Positions 23,286-31,293 are shown, numbered from the stretch's first letter. The stretch is 33,570 nt of DNA from a virus (IMGVR_UViG_3300037502_001929:1-33570), one strand, 5' to 3'. The notes: generated by a model not told the origin, from the letters alone. Translations and numbers: made by a program.

Positions 23286-23446
23286 TGTTCCCCATATATG
23301 TCTTTCTTTTCTTGACATTTTTCCATAATTAAGTTTTCTAAAAACCTATACATTTTAATACCGCGTTTGTCGCAATATTTCTTTAAGACCTCGTGAACGC
23401 TCACGTCAATCTTAAGGTTTTTTATCTTCTTATTATCTTTAGACAT
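23282..23446 (-). CDS. Ribbon-helix-helix-like small DNA-binding protein
   Basis: The 54-residue basic protein reads MSKDNKKIKNLKIDVSVHEV at the start, continues with an LKKYCDKRGIK turn and ends in MYRFLENLIMEKCQ helices. A short strand (LKIDVS) followed by two helices fits an RHH (Arc/CopG-type) fold. It lies on the - strand between the gp15-like and sheath genes. Its stop overlaps the gp15-like stop tail to tail, and its own TATTTATA site lies 45 nt before the ATG. A transcription regulator of the tail or late region is a reasonable guess; the target is unknown. Confidence 0.75.
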   Translation of the reverse strand: MSKDNKKIKNLKIDVSVHEVLKKYCDKRGIKMYRFLENLIMEKCQEKKDIYGEH

Positions 23447-23483
23447 AGGGGCAGAATTAAGGTAGAATAAAATCTTACCAAAA

Positions 23484-23491
23484 TATAAATA
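23484..23491 (-). promoter_or_regulatory. TATTTAT late-type promoter (minus strand)
   Basis: On the - strand this reads TATTTATA preceded by AG, with the first T 45 nt before the start of the small RHH-like gene. It diverges from the sheath promoter 37 nt away. Confidence 0.58.
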
Positions 23492-23527
23492 CTTTCTATA
23501 ATGTAAAGTTTTTCGTGTTTTGAGAAG

Positions 23528-23535
23528 TATTTATA
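23528..23535 (+). promoter_or_regulatory. TATTTAT late-type promoter for the tail sheath
   Basis: TATTTATA preceded by GAAG has its first T 40 nt before the sheath ATG at 23568. The leader contains AAATAAATAAATAAAAG, an A-rich stretch expected to be unstructured, suiting high translation. Confidence 0.65.
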
Positions 23536-23567
23536 GGAAAATAAATAAATAAAAGAAATTTTTTAGT

Positions 23568-26500
23568 ATGGCAACAAACAGTAAGGTTTTTGTTTCACCA
23601 GGTGTCTATACTTCAGAGGTTGACTTGAGCTTTGTAGCACAAAGTGTTGGGGTTACTACTTTGGGTATTGCTGGAGAAACTTTGATAGGACCAGCTTTTG
23701 AACCGATCTTTGTTACAAGTTTCGACGATTTCCAAACCATATTTGGCGGGACATCTCCAGAAAAATTTGTTAACACACAGATTCCAAAGTACGAAGCTGC
23801 GTATATCGCAAAGGCATATTTACAACAATCTAACCAATTGTTTGTAACTAGAATTCTTGGTTTATCAGGTTACGACGCTGGACCATCTTGGTCTATTACA
23901 ACCGTTGCAAATGTTAACCCAAGTACGATTGATGTGTGGTGTTTAAGTTCAGTAACTGACTACACTACTTGTGTGACAACTTGTGTTACACCAAAAGAAT
24001 TATCATTCAGTGTTGATTTCACAGGATGTACAAACAGCTCAACAACAGTTAGCTATCAAACATCATTCCCGGCAGAAATCGAGGAATTATTATTAAGTCA
24101 ATACGAGGAGTTCAATGGTGATACTTCAACATTAAACACTCAAATCCAAAACTTAGTATATAACGTAATTACAAGTACTAATCCTTATACTGCTGAGGAT
24201 GAACAAATTGCATACTTCGGTTCAATCGCAACTGATGATTATGATGTATTAAGTGGTTCAGGATTTAGTGCCGAAACTAATGTATTTGAGGTACCTTCAG
24301 TTTCATTTAATGATACTGATTTAAATTCGGCATTTAATGACTCTTGGTATTATGCGTTATTTAACAATAATGGTAATACAAATTATTCAGGGTTCTCATT
24401 CTTCACGTATGTGTCTGGTTTAACGGCTTATTACCCTAACCCAACACCTACACCAGGAGTTACCGCATCACCAACACCGACTCCGTCGTTTGTTAATCCT
24501 TGTATCACTCCTTCACCTTTCACATCACCAACACCTACACCAACACCTGTAAACATTGATTGTTATTCAGGTACTATCGTTGGTAAGATCTACTACTATA
24601 CAGGTACATCTTATGTTGATTACGATAATGTTGTTGTTGGTACATTAAGATCAAGAGGTATCTCAACTTACACAACTGATGTTAACCCTACTTATTCAGT
24701 AACGGGTACATCCGATGTGACATTAGATATGAGTGGTCAATATGCAGGAGTACTTAAAAACCCATATTTAACATTTGGTGTGAACGTTACCGACAAATTT
24801 GGTACGGCATTTAAGTTTGAAACATCTCTTACACAAAACGACCCTGAGTATTTTACTAAAGTATTTGGTATTACTAACTTCCAAAAACCAAGAATTGAGG
24901 TTCCTGTATTTGCCGAAGAAGTGTTCCAATCATTCTTAAATTACTCTTGGAGAAAAGGTTACATTAAAGGTTTAAATCCTAACTTAATAGCTTTAGACTC
25001 AGCACAAAGTGGTGACCCTGATTCAATTGGTTGGTACTTAGACAAATGGCAAACACCAGTTTCACCTTTTGTTGTGTCTGAATTAAGAGGTAATAAAGTT
25101 TATGACTTATTTAGATTCTACACAGTATCTGATGGTGATGCTGCCAACACATTAGTAAAAATTTCAATCATCAACCAAACATATAACAACTTAACGTTTG
25201 ATGTATTGATCCGTGATTATTTTGATACTGACGCAAATCCAGTTGTACTTGAGAAGTTCACAAACTGTACAATGAACCCAACTGAAAACAACTTCGTTGC
25301 CAATAAGATCGGTACATTAGATGGTGAGTACGCATTGAACTCAAGATATGTAATGATTGAAATGAGTGAGGACGCTCCAATCGACGCATTACCTTGTGGA
25401 TTTAACGGATTCAACTTTAGAAATTACGCAGGTGCTAATTCTCCGTTCCCAATTATCAAAGGTAAGTATGACTTCCCTGGTGAAGTAATTTATAACCCAC
25501 CATTTGGTTTATCTTCAGGTAACGATAACGCGTTAATTAGCCCGGGAGATAACGTAAGAAGAACTTACTTAGGTATATCTAACAGTTTAGGTTGGGATCC
25601 AGCTTACTTCGAATATGTTGGTAAGAGAAATCCAATCAATTCTTGTGATATCGATGGTCTACCATTTAATTACAGATCTGCAGGTTTCCACATGGACGTA
25701 AATGCAAGTGGTTTAACAATCGGACCTGAGTTCTCAACAAGTGGTGACCCAAGATTTATCTGTGGTAACTCACCGTTCATTACTGATCCTGAATTACCAA
25801 CAAACGCATACTATAGATTGTTCGCTCGTAAGTTTACATTCTTAGTACAAGGTGGTTTTGATGGATGGGATATCTACAGAGAGTGGAGAACAAACACAGA
25901 CCAATTCCAAATCGGCAGAAGCGGATTCTTAAGAGGAGCTTGTCCTTCTACAAGATACCCTAACGCCACAGGATGGGGAGCATTTAAAGAGATTTCTTTA
26001 GGTGATGGAACTCAAAACTTTGCAAACTCTGACTACTACGCATACTTGTTAGGTCAACAAACATTTGCAAACCCTGAAGCGGTAAACATCAACGTGTTTG
26101 TAACTCCGGGTATTGACTATGTTAATAATAGTAACTTAGTTGAGTCAGCAATTGAAATGATTGAATTTAACAGAGCGGATTCACTTTATGTATGTACAAC
26201 ACCTGACGTTGATATGTATGTACCATCTCTTAATGGTCAAGATTTCTTAATCTACCCAACTGAGGCGGTTGACAACTTAGACAACACAGGAATCGACTCT
26301 AACTATACTGCTACTTACTATCCGTGGGTATTAACAAGAGATAGTGTAAACAATACACAAATTTACATCCCACCGACAGCTGAAGTAACAAGAAACTTAG
26401 CGTTGACAGATAACATCGCATTCCCTTGGTTCGCTGCGGCGGGTTACACTCGTGGTATTGTTAACTGTATCAAGGCTCGTAAGAAGTTGACTCAAGAAGA

Positions 26501-26918
26501 TAGAGATATTCTTTACGTAGGTAGAATTAACCCAATCGCAACCTTCTCTGATGTTGGAACTGTAATTTGGGGTAACAAAACTTTACAAGTTAGAGAATCT
26601 GCTCTTGACAGAATCAACGTAAGAAGATTGTTATTACAAGCTCGTAAGTTGATTTCAGCAGTTTCAGTGAGACTATTGTTTGAACAAAACGACGCACAGG
26701 TAAGACAAGATTTCTTAAACGCGGTTAACCCAATCTTAGATGCGATCAGAAGAGATCGTGGTTTATATGACTTTAGAGTTACTGTATCCAACGATCCTGA
26801 AGATATCGATAGAAACCAATTGACAGGTAAGATTTACATCAAACCTACAAGATCACTTGAATTCATCGACATCACATTCTACATCACTCCGACAGGAGCA
26901 TCGTTTGAGAATATATAA
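23568..26918 (+). CDS. Tail sheath protein (T4 gp18-like), oversized with PT-rich insertion
   Basis: The 1116-residue protein carries the sheath N-terminus (FVSPGVYTSEVDLS, GETLIGPAFEPIFVTSFDDFQTIFGG, AYLQQSNQLFVTRI). It also has the sheath C-terminal core (PWFAAAGYTRG, LTQEDRDILYVGRINPIATF, GTVIWGNKTLQ, SALDRINVRRLLLQARKLI, LFEQNDAQVRQDF, LTGKIYIKPTRSLEFIDITFY). T4 gp18 has 659 residues. The extra length lies in the middle and includes a Pro/Thr linker at residues 290-328 with flanking Cys (ITPSPFTSPTPTPTP), probably on the outer surface. Asn, Asp and Phe codons often end in C, unlike the glycan genes, as expected for a highly expressed product. The gene has its own promoter and ends before a strong terminator. 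Confidence 0.95.
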   Translation: MATNSKVFVSPGVYTSEVDLSFVAQSVGVTTLGIAGETLIGPAFEPIFVTSFDDFQTIFGGTSPEKFVNTQIPKYEAAYIAKAYLQQSNQLFVTRILGLSGYDAGPSWSITTVANVNPSTIDVWCLSSVTDYTTCVTTCVTPKELSFSVDFTGCTNSSTTVSYQTSFPAEIEELLLSQYEEFNGDTSTLNTQIQNLVYNVITSTNPYTAEDEQIAYFGSIATDDYDVLSGSGFSAETNVFEVPSVSFNDTDLNSAFNDSWYYALFNNNGNTNYSGFSFFTYVSGLTAYYPNPTPTPGVTASPTPTPSFVNPCITPSPFTSPTPTPTPVNIDCYSGTIVGKIYYYTGTSYVDYDNVVVGTLRSRGISTYTTDVNPTYSVTGTSDVTLDMSGQYAGVLKNPYLTFGVNVTDKFGTAFKFETSLTQNDPEYFTKVFGITNFQKPRIEVPVFAEEVFQSFLNYSWRKGYIKGLNPNLIALDSAQSGDPDSIGWYLDKWQTPVSPFVVSELRGNKVYDLFRFYTVSDGDAANTLVKISIINQTYNNLTFDVLIRDYFDTDANPVVLEKFTNCTMNPTENNFVANKIGTLDGEYALNSRYVMIEMSEDAPIDALPCGFNGFNFRNYAGANSPFPIIKGKYDFPGEVIYNPPFGLSSGNDNALISPGDNVRRTYLGISNSLGWDPAYFEYVGKRNPINSCDIDGLPFNYRSAGFHMDVNASGLTIGPEFSTSGDPRFICGNSPFITDPELPTNAYYRLFARKFTFLVQGGFDGWDIYREWRTNTDQFQIGRSGFLRGACPSTRYPNATGWGAFKEISLGDGTQNFANSDYYAYLLGQQTFANPEAVNINVFVTPGIDYVNNSNLVESAIEMIEFNRADSLYVCTTPDVDMYVPSLNGQDFLIYPTEAVDNLDNTGIDSNYTATYYPWVLTRDSVNNTQIYIPPTAEVTRNLALTDNIAFPWFAAAGYTRGIVNCIKARKKLTQEDRDILYVGRINPIATFSDVGTVIWGNKTLQVRESALDRINVRRLLLQARKLISAVSVRLLFEQNDAQVRQDFLNAVNPILDAIRRDRGLYDFRVTVSNDPEDIDRNQLTGKIYIKPTRSLEFIDITFYITPTGASFENI
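24435..24551 (+). repeat. PT-dipeptide linker coding repeat within sheath gene
   Basis: It encodes NPTPTPGVTASPTPTPS and TSPTPTPTP runs (sheath residues ~290-328), similar to the linker of the surface protein at 13551-14399. Confidence 0.75.
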
Positions 26919-26937
26919 GTTGGTTTATATTCATATG

Positions 26938-26967
26938 AAAGGGGAGACGAAAGTTTCCCCTTTTTTA
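26938..26967 (+). terminator. Intrinsic terminator after sheath gene
   Basis: AAAGGGGAGAC and GTTTCCCCTTT form an 11-bp stem (one G-U) capped by a GAAA tetraloop, followed by a run of T. It lies 20 nt after the sheath stop. Confidence 0.92.
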
Positions 26968-26977
26968 TTTAATGAGA

Positions 26978-26988
26978 TATTTATTTAT
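26978..26988 (+). promoter_or_regulatory. Double TATTTAT promoter before HAD-like gene
   Basis: Two overlapping TATTTAT copies start at 26978 and 26982, directly against the ATG at 26989. This spacing would give a leaderless transcript, or point to the in-frame ATG at 27043 (65 nt from the first copy) as the true start. Confidence 0.5.
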
Positions 26989-27816
26989 ATGAATTATAAA
27001 AAAGTAGTAAGACAGATTATTTCTGAGATCATTCACGATCAAATGAAACCTACGATGAAGTATTATGCTTTTGACTGGGATGATAATCTTATGTATATGC
27101 CAACAAAGATTTATACTAAAGATGATAAAGGTAAGGTTGTTGGTATGTCAACAGAAGATTTTGCTGAGTACAGAACTGAAATTGGTAAAGAACCATTCGA
27201 ATATGAGGGACACACCATAGTAGGTTTTGATGAAAACCCCTTCAGAGACTTCAACGTACCAGGTGATAAAGGTTTCTTAAGAGATGCAATGAAAGCACCT
27301 ACAGGACCGGCGTGGGATGATTTTGTTGAGGCTGTCAATAATGGGTCTGTTTTTTCAATCATTACCGCAAGAGGACACACACCTTCAGTTCTTAAAAATG
27401 CGGTTTATAACCTTATTAAGAAAAACAAACACGGTTTAAGTGAAAAAGAACTGGTTAAAAATTTAAAAAAATATAGAGAGTTGGCGGATGAAGAAGATTT
27501 GTCTGACGACGAATTAGTGAGATCATATTTAGATATGAATAGATATCACCCTGTTAGTTTTGGTCAAGGTTCTGCTGCAAATCCTGAACAATTAAAAGTT
27601 GATGCTATGAAAGAATTTATGACTTATGTTAATAATCTATCTAGACAATTACAAGAAAAGGCATTTATGAAAAATAAAATTAGTAATTATTTTGTTCCTT
27701 ATATTGGTTTTTCAGATGATGACTTAAGAAACGTTCAAGCGATGAAGAAACATTTTGATGATGAATCTGGTTTAGAAATCTATCATACTGGAGGAGGAAA
27801 GAAAACTAAATATTAA
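26989..27816 (+). CDS. HAD-superfamily-like protein between sheath and tube genes
   Basis: From the ATG at 26989 the protein has 275 residues. A longer frame back to 26857 exists but would lie inside the sheath gene and run through its terminator, so it is rejected. HAD-like motifs are visible: YAFDWDDN at 26-33 (motif I, DxD), SIITARGH at 123-130 (motif II) and IGFSDDDLRNV at 239-249 (motif IV acidic pair). A Lys-rich helical segment (140-215) lies between. HAD enzymes act mostly as phosphatases, including nucleotidases and polynucleotide phosphatases. It has its own promoter, is isolated by an upstream terminator, and is not a T4 tail gene, so it looks like an inserted accessory gene. Confidence 0.75.
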   Translation: MNYKKVVRQIISEIIHDQMKPTMKYYAFDWDDNLMYMPTKIYTKDDKGKVVGMSTEDFAEYRTEIGKEPFEYEGHTIVGFDENPFRDFNVPGDKGFLRDAMKAPTGPAWDDFVEAVNNGSVFSIITARGHTPSVLKNAVYNLIKKNKHGLSEKELVKNLKKYRELADEEDLSDDELVRSYLDMNRYHPVSFGQGSAANPEQLKVDAMKEFMTYVNNLSRQLQEKAFMKNKISNYFVPYIGFSDDDLRNVQAMKKHFDDESGLEIYHTGGGKKTKY

Positions 27817-27886
27817 TATAAACTGGTCTAGTAGAGATATAATTTAAAAAATAATTGAAGTAAATAGAAAAATTTTTATTTCACAC

Positions 27887-27894
27887 TATTTATA
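27887..27894 (+). promoter_or_regulatory. TATTTAT late-type promoter for the tail tube
   Basis: TATTTATA has its first T 41 nt before the tube ATG, with an A-rich leader similar to that of the sheath gene. The rest of the 111-nt gap (27817-27927) is plain AT-rich sequence. Confidence 0.63.
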
Positions 27895-27927
27895 ATAAAA
27901 ATAAAAGAAAAATTTAAAAAATAAGAT

Positions 27928-28416
27928 ATGGCTGATTTGTTAATGAAAATGCCGATCCCTTACGAACCGAAAAGGGAGAACCGATGGATTTTAAGATTCC
28001 CATCATCACTTGGTATCAATGAGTGGTACGTTGAGACGACTTCTAGACCAAAACTACAAATTGGTTCAACAGAAATCCAATTCTTAAATACGTCAACATA
28101 TGTTGCTGGTCGTTTTACTTGGCAAGAACTTCCTGTGACTTTCCGTGACCCAATCGGTCCTTCTGCATCACAAGCAGTTATGGAATGGATCCGTTTATGT
28201 GCTGAGTCAGTAACAGGACGTATGGGTTATGCTGCAGGTTACAAAAAGAACGTTGACCTTGAGATGTTAGATCCAACAGGTGTTGTTGTTGAGAAATGGA
28301 TTTTAGAAGGTACATTCCTAACAGGGTATGACGGTGGATCGTTATCTTATTCAAGTGACGGTATTGCTAAAATATCTGCGAACATGAGAATGGACCGTTG
28401 TATCTTAGTATATTAA
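27928..28416 (+). CDS. Tail tube protein (T4 gp19-like)
   Basis: The protein has 162 residues, almost the length of T4 gp19 (163). It starts with MADLLMKMPIPYEPKRENRW, a common opening of T4-like tube proteins, and proceeds through ILRFPSSLGINEWYVE, PVTFRDPIGPSASQAVMEWIRLC, KKNVDLEMLDPTGVVVEKWILEGTFL and a final SYSSDGIAKISANMRMDRC strand pair. Hexameric rings of this protein stack to form the inner tube through which DNA passes. The gene has its own promoter and terminator, as expected for a product needed in large amounts. Confidence 0.95.
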   Translation: MADLLMKMPIPYEPKRENRWILRFPSSLGINEWYVETTSRPKLQIGSTEIQFLNTSTYVAGRFTWQELPVTFRDPIGPSASQAVMEWIRLCAESVTGRMGYAAGYKKNVDLEMLDPTGVVVEKWILEGTFLTGYDGGSLSYSSDGIAKISANMRMDRCILVY

Positions 28417-28437
28417 TAGTAAAAAAACATATATATT

Positions 28438-28475
28438 AAAGACCTATTCACTTTACTAGTGGTAGGTCTTTTTTA
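28438..28475 (+). terminator. Intrinsic terminator after tube gene
   Basis: AAAGACCTA and TAGGTCTTT pair as 9 bp with an inner CAC/GTG pairing, followed by a T-rich tail, 21 nt after the tube stop. Confidence 0.9.
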
Positions 28476-28498
28476 TTTTTAATTATAAAAAGAAGTTT

Positions 28499-29269
28499 AT
28501 GGAACAAGATGTATATAGTGCTGGACAAGCAGAATTTAATTTACCACACGACGTAATTCAGTTACCAACACAAGGTAAGTTTTACAAATCAAAAAAGAAA
28601 TCAATTAAAGTTGGTTACTTAACTGCTGCTGATGAAAATATCTTGGCTGAAGTTGATTATAGAAAAAACGTTAATGAAGGTATTATCTTACCTTTATTAA
28701 GAAATAAAATTTATGAAAGAGATATCAGACCTGAAGAACTTTTGGATGGTGATATTGAAGCGGTATTACTTTTCTTACGAAATACTTCTTTTGGTCCTGA
28801 ATATAGAGTTTCTGCGACTGACCCCGAAACTGAAGAAAGATTTAATACAAGTATAATGCTTGACGAATTAAATTATAAAAAAACAGAAGTAGAACCTGAC
28901 GAAAATGGGTATTTCCAAACCGTATTACCTGTATCTAAAAAAACGGTAACTTTAAAATTATTAAGTGTGTGGGATAAGATAGAGATTGATAGAATTGTTA
29001 AATCATATCCTTCTGAAAGAACTGCACCTGTTGTAACGACTAAATTATTAAAACACATTGTGGCGATTGACGGTGATGAAGATAGAAACAAAATCAGTAT
29101 CTTCGTTGAACAAATGCCAATCTCCGATTCTAAATTTATTAGAAGATTTATTTTGGATAATGAACCAAGATTAGACCTATCAAAAGAAGTTATAGCCCCG
29201 TCAGGAGAAAAAGTGGTAATTGATATCACTTTTGGGGTGGAATTTTTTCGGCCTTTCTTATCAATATAA
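28499..29269 (+). CDS. Baseplate hub assembly protein (T4 gp26-like)
   Basis: The 256-residue protein (T4 gp26: 208) has the family opening LPTQGKFY at 22-29, then IKVGYLTAADENILAEVDY, GIILPLLRNKI, LLDGDIEAVLLFLRNTSFGPEY, a VTLKLLSVWDKIEIDRIV segment and the C-terminal IDITFGVEFFRPFLSI. In T4, gp26 is part of the baseplate hub pathway. The 0-frame product ends only six residues after a TTT TTT CGG sequence from which the +1 frame continues into a gp51-like segment. No TATTTAT promoter precedes it; readthrough of the tube terminator is possible. Confidence 0.72.
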   Translation: MEQDVYSAGQAEFNLPHDVIQLPTQGKFYKSKKKSIKVGYLTAADENILAEVDYRKNVNEGIILPLLRNKIYERDIRPEELLDGDIEAVLLFLRNTSFGPEYRVSATDPETEERFNTSIMLDELNYKKTEVEPDENGYFQTVLPVSKKTVTLKLLSVWDKIEIDRIVKSYPSERTAPVVTTKLLKHIVAIDGDEDRNKISIFVEQMPISDSKFIRRFILDNEPRLDLSKEVIAPSGEKVVIDITFGVEFFRPFLSI

Positions 29270-29405
29270 GACCGTTCTATTAGACGAGTTTTATTATTTT
29301 TCAAGAATATTCAGAACACAATACTCTGAGTTTATGAATATGCCAACATATGTACGTAAATATTTAATCCAAAAACATATTGAAGAGACCAAAACCAATA
29401 ATTAA
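29220..29405 (+). CDS. gp51-like hub assembly segment, probably made by frameshift from gp26-like gene
   Basis: This reading frame is +1 to the gp26-like gene. Its only starts are a TTG inside that gene (29220) or a late ATG within MNMPTYV. The conserved part begins near GLSYQYKTVLLDEFYYF and continues with SRIFRTQYSEFMNMPTYVRK and a basic/acidic end (HIEETKTNN). The pattern of a helical segment followed by MPxxxRKYxIxKxIEE resembles the small gp51-type hub assembly catalyst found next to gp26 in several T4-like phages. Lack of a good start supports expression as a gp26 extension. Free translation from TTG is the alternative. Confidence 0.6.
   Translation: MISLLGWNFFGLSYQYKTVLLDEFYYFSRIFRTQYSEFMNMPTYVRKYLIQKHIEETKTNN
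29240..29251 (+). other. Candidate +1 programmed frameshift site
   Basis: In the gp26-like frame the codons are GAA TTT TTT CGG. A shift of +1 on the last TTT places tRNA-Phe on TTC, its preferred codon, next to the normally rare CGG. The UUU CGN context is the one used for +1 shifting in influenza PA-X. The shifted frame is open for 51 more codons, giving a product of about 301 residues. Confidence 0.55.
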
Positions 29406-29406
29406 A

Positions 29407-29414
29407 TATTTATC
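29407..29414 (+). promoter_or_regulatory. TATTTAT late-type promoter for the tape measure gene
   Basis: TATTTATC has its first T 20 nt before the ATG at 29427. It begins immediately after the preceding stop codon region. Confidence 0.65.
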
Positions 29415-29426
29415 TAAAAAAGTGTA

Positions 29427-31259
29427 ATGGCAAAAACTGCGGAAGAGCTTGCAAAAGAAAATGAAGAACTAAAAAAACAGGTTGAGTCGTATCAAAAACT
29501 AAACGACCAATCAAGTCGATTTGCAACAAATAGTAGAAGAACAGTTGATGATCAAGGTGCTTATCTAGGTCAATGGACTTTAGATATGAAAAAATTCAGT
29601 AATTCTGTTGAGGGAGCTTTAAAAGATTTAGCAAATGCTGCCGACCCAACTAATCTCTCCGCTTTCGAAAATCTAGATGAACAAGCAACCAAACTCCAAA
29701 GAGAATTTGGTACAACAAAAGGTAGTATAGACGGATTCAAACAAAGTATTGCTGATGCGGTTCCCGAATTGATAAAAATGGGGATTACAGAAGAACAGGC
29801 ATTACAGAACATGGCTAAGGTTATGTCAAGTATGGGTAGTTCTGCTACGTTAGGAACTGAAGCAATAACTGAATTATCCGCGGCTGCTGATGTTGCAAGA
29901 GTTGATATTGGTAAATTAGCAACTAATTTCAGAGACGTTGGTGTTTCTGTATATGATGTTGGTGACCAAATGAAAGAGGTTACTGATTACGCTCGTAGTG
30001 TTGGTGTATCAGTTGCTGGTGTTTCAGACAAAGTAGTTGGTAATCTTAGTAAAATGAATCTATATAATTTCGATAACGGAATTAAAGGACTAGCTAAAAT
30101 GGCGGCAACCTCAGAACGTATGGGTATCAGTATGGAACAGGTATTCACCTTCGCCGATAAAATTTATGATCCTGAAGGTGCTATTGAGATGGCTGCGGGA
30201 CTCCAAAGATTAGGGGTTACCGCAAGTGGATTACTTGACCCATTGAGGGCTATGGATTTAGCAGCAAATGACCCTGAAGGATTACAAAAGGAAATTATTA
30301 ACGTAACCAAAGAGTTTACCAAATTCAACGAAGCCAACGGTAAGTTTGAGATCATGCCAGGATCAAAAAGAAGATTAAGAGAAATTGCCAAAGAAATGGG
30401 TATACCTGCTGAAGAACTCGCTTCTATGTCAATTAAAGCCGCTGACTTTGATATGAAGATGAAACAAATTCAGTTCCCTTCTTTAGCGACTGATGATGAA
30501 ACTAAAGAAATGATTGCCGGTATGGCTCAATTGAAAGACGGTAAAGCGGTGATTAATGTTAAAAATGAGCAAACTGGAGAAGTTGAATTAAAACAAGTGG
30601 ATCAACTTACAGCATCTGATATTGAAAGTTTGAAAAAAACTCAAGAAGAGGATAGTATGTCAATCGAAGAAGTTGCTAGAGAACAATTAAGCGTATCAAA
30701 ACAAATTGAGTTGAATACCGCTGGTTACATTAAAACCGTTGAATACGGTAAAGCAACTGCTGAACCTTTGGAAAAATTATATACATCCATAATGGGTGCT
30801 CAAGTTGATGTTACTAGAAATTTAGCAAAACAAGCGACAACGAAAGATGTTAGAGGTACCTATGGTGCTATAGGTCAACCAATTGAAGATTATATTGTTG
30901 GTGGAATTGCTGGTGACGAAGGAAAACAACGATCAGCAGAAAAAGATTTTATGCAAGCATTAGTTGACACTGAAGCTAAAATTCAGAATAGTGCTCAACA
31001 GTTTTTAACCACTACAATGACAGACATCTCAAATAGATTTAAGGAGGCTTACATGCAACCACAGAAAGTTGAAACAAAATCTGAAATTAATGTTAATGTA
31101 AATATAACTGGTGATGAGAACACAAGAAATATGAATGCAACACAGATTGAGACTGTTGTAAAAGAATCTTTTGCGAAACCCGAATTTTCAAGTGCGATAA
31201 ATGGTCAACTTGCGGGAGGAAATCAACCAAGTGCGGTAACGGGTTCTAAAAACAAATAA
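29427..31259 (+). CDS. Tail tape measure protein (T4 gp29-like)
   Basis: The protein has 610 residues; T4 gp29 has 590. It begins with a coiled coil (EELAKENEELKKQVESYQKL) and is largely helical with Ala/Gly/Met-rich segments: ITELSAAADVARVDIGKLATNFRDVG, GVSDKVVGNLSKMN, GIKGLAKMAATSERMG, EMAAGLQRLGVTASG. The C-terminal third has a charged helix and a short NVNVNITGDENTR strand often seen near tape measure ends. The family sets tail length inside the tube. Placement after the tube and gp26/gp51-like genes fits. No peptidase or lysozyme domain is visible. Confidence 0.75.
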   Translation: MAKTAEELAKENEELKKQVESYQKLNDQSSRFATNSRRTVDDQGAYLGQWTLDMKKFSNSVEGALKDLANAADPTNLSAFENLDEQATKLQREFGTTKGSIDGFKQSIADAVPELIKMGITEEQALQNMAKVMSSMGSSATLGTEAITELSAAADVARVDIGKLATNFRDVGVSVYDVGDQMKEVTDYARSVGVSVAGVSDKVVGNLSKMNLYNFDNGIKGLAKMAATSERMGISMEQVFTFADKIYDPEGAIEMAAGLQRLGVTASGLLDPLRAMDLAANDPEGLQKEIINVTKEFTKFNEANGKFEIMPGSKRRLREIAKEMGIPAEELASMSIKAADFDMKMKQIQFPSLATDDETKEMIAGMAQLKDGKAVINVKNEQTGEVELKQVDQLTASDIESLKKTQEEDSMSIEEVAREQLSVSKQIELNTAGYIKTVEYGKATAEPLEKLYTSIMGAQVDVTRNLAKQATTKDVRGTYGAIGQPIEDYIVGGIAGDEGKQRSAEKDFMQALVDTEAKIQNSAQQFLTTTMTDISNRFKEAYMQPQKVETKSEINVNVNITGDENTRNMNATQIETVVKESFAKPEFSSAINGQLAGGNQPSAVTGSKNK

Positions 31260-31285
31260 TTGTGATAAAAAATATACCAAACCCC

Positions 31286-31293
31286 TATTTATA
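31286..31293 (+). promoter_or_regulatory. TATTTAT late-type promoter
   Basis: TATTTATA following CCCC has its first T 20 nt before the ATG at 31306, in the gap after the tape measure gene. Confidence 0.66.

Noticed and set aside
26857-26988. Upstream in-frame start for the HAD-like gene inside the sheath gene
   Set aside because: The added segment would be translated through the sheath terminator and promoter and looks like noncoding translation; 26989 or 27043 is better.
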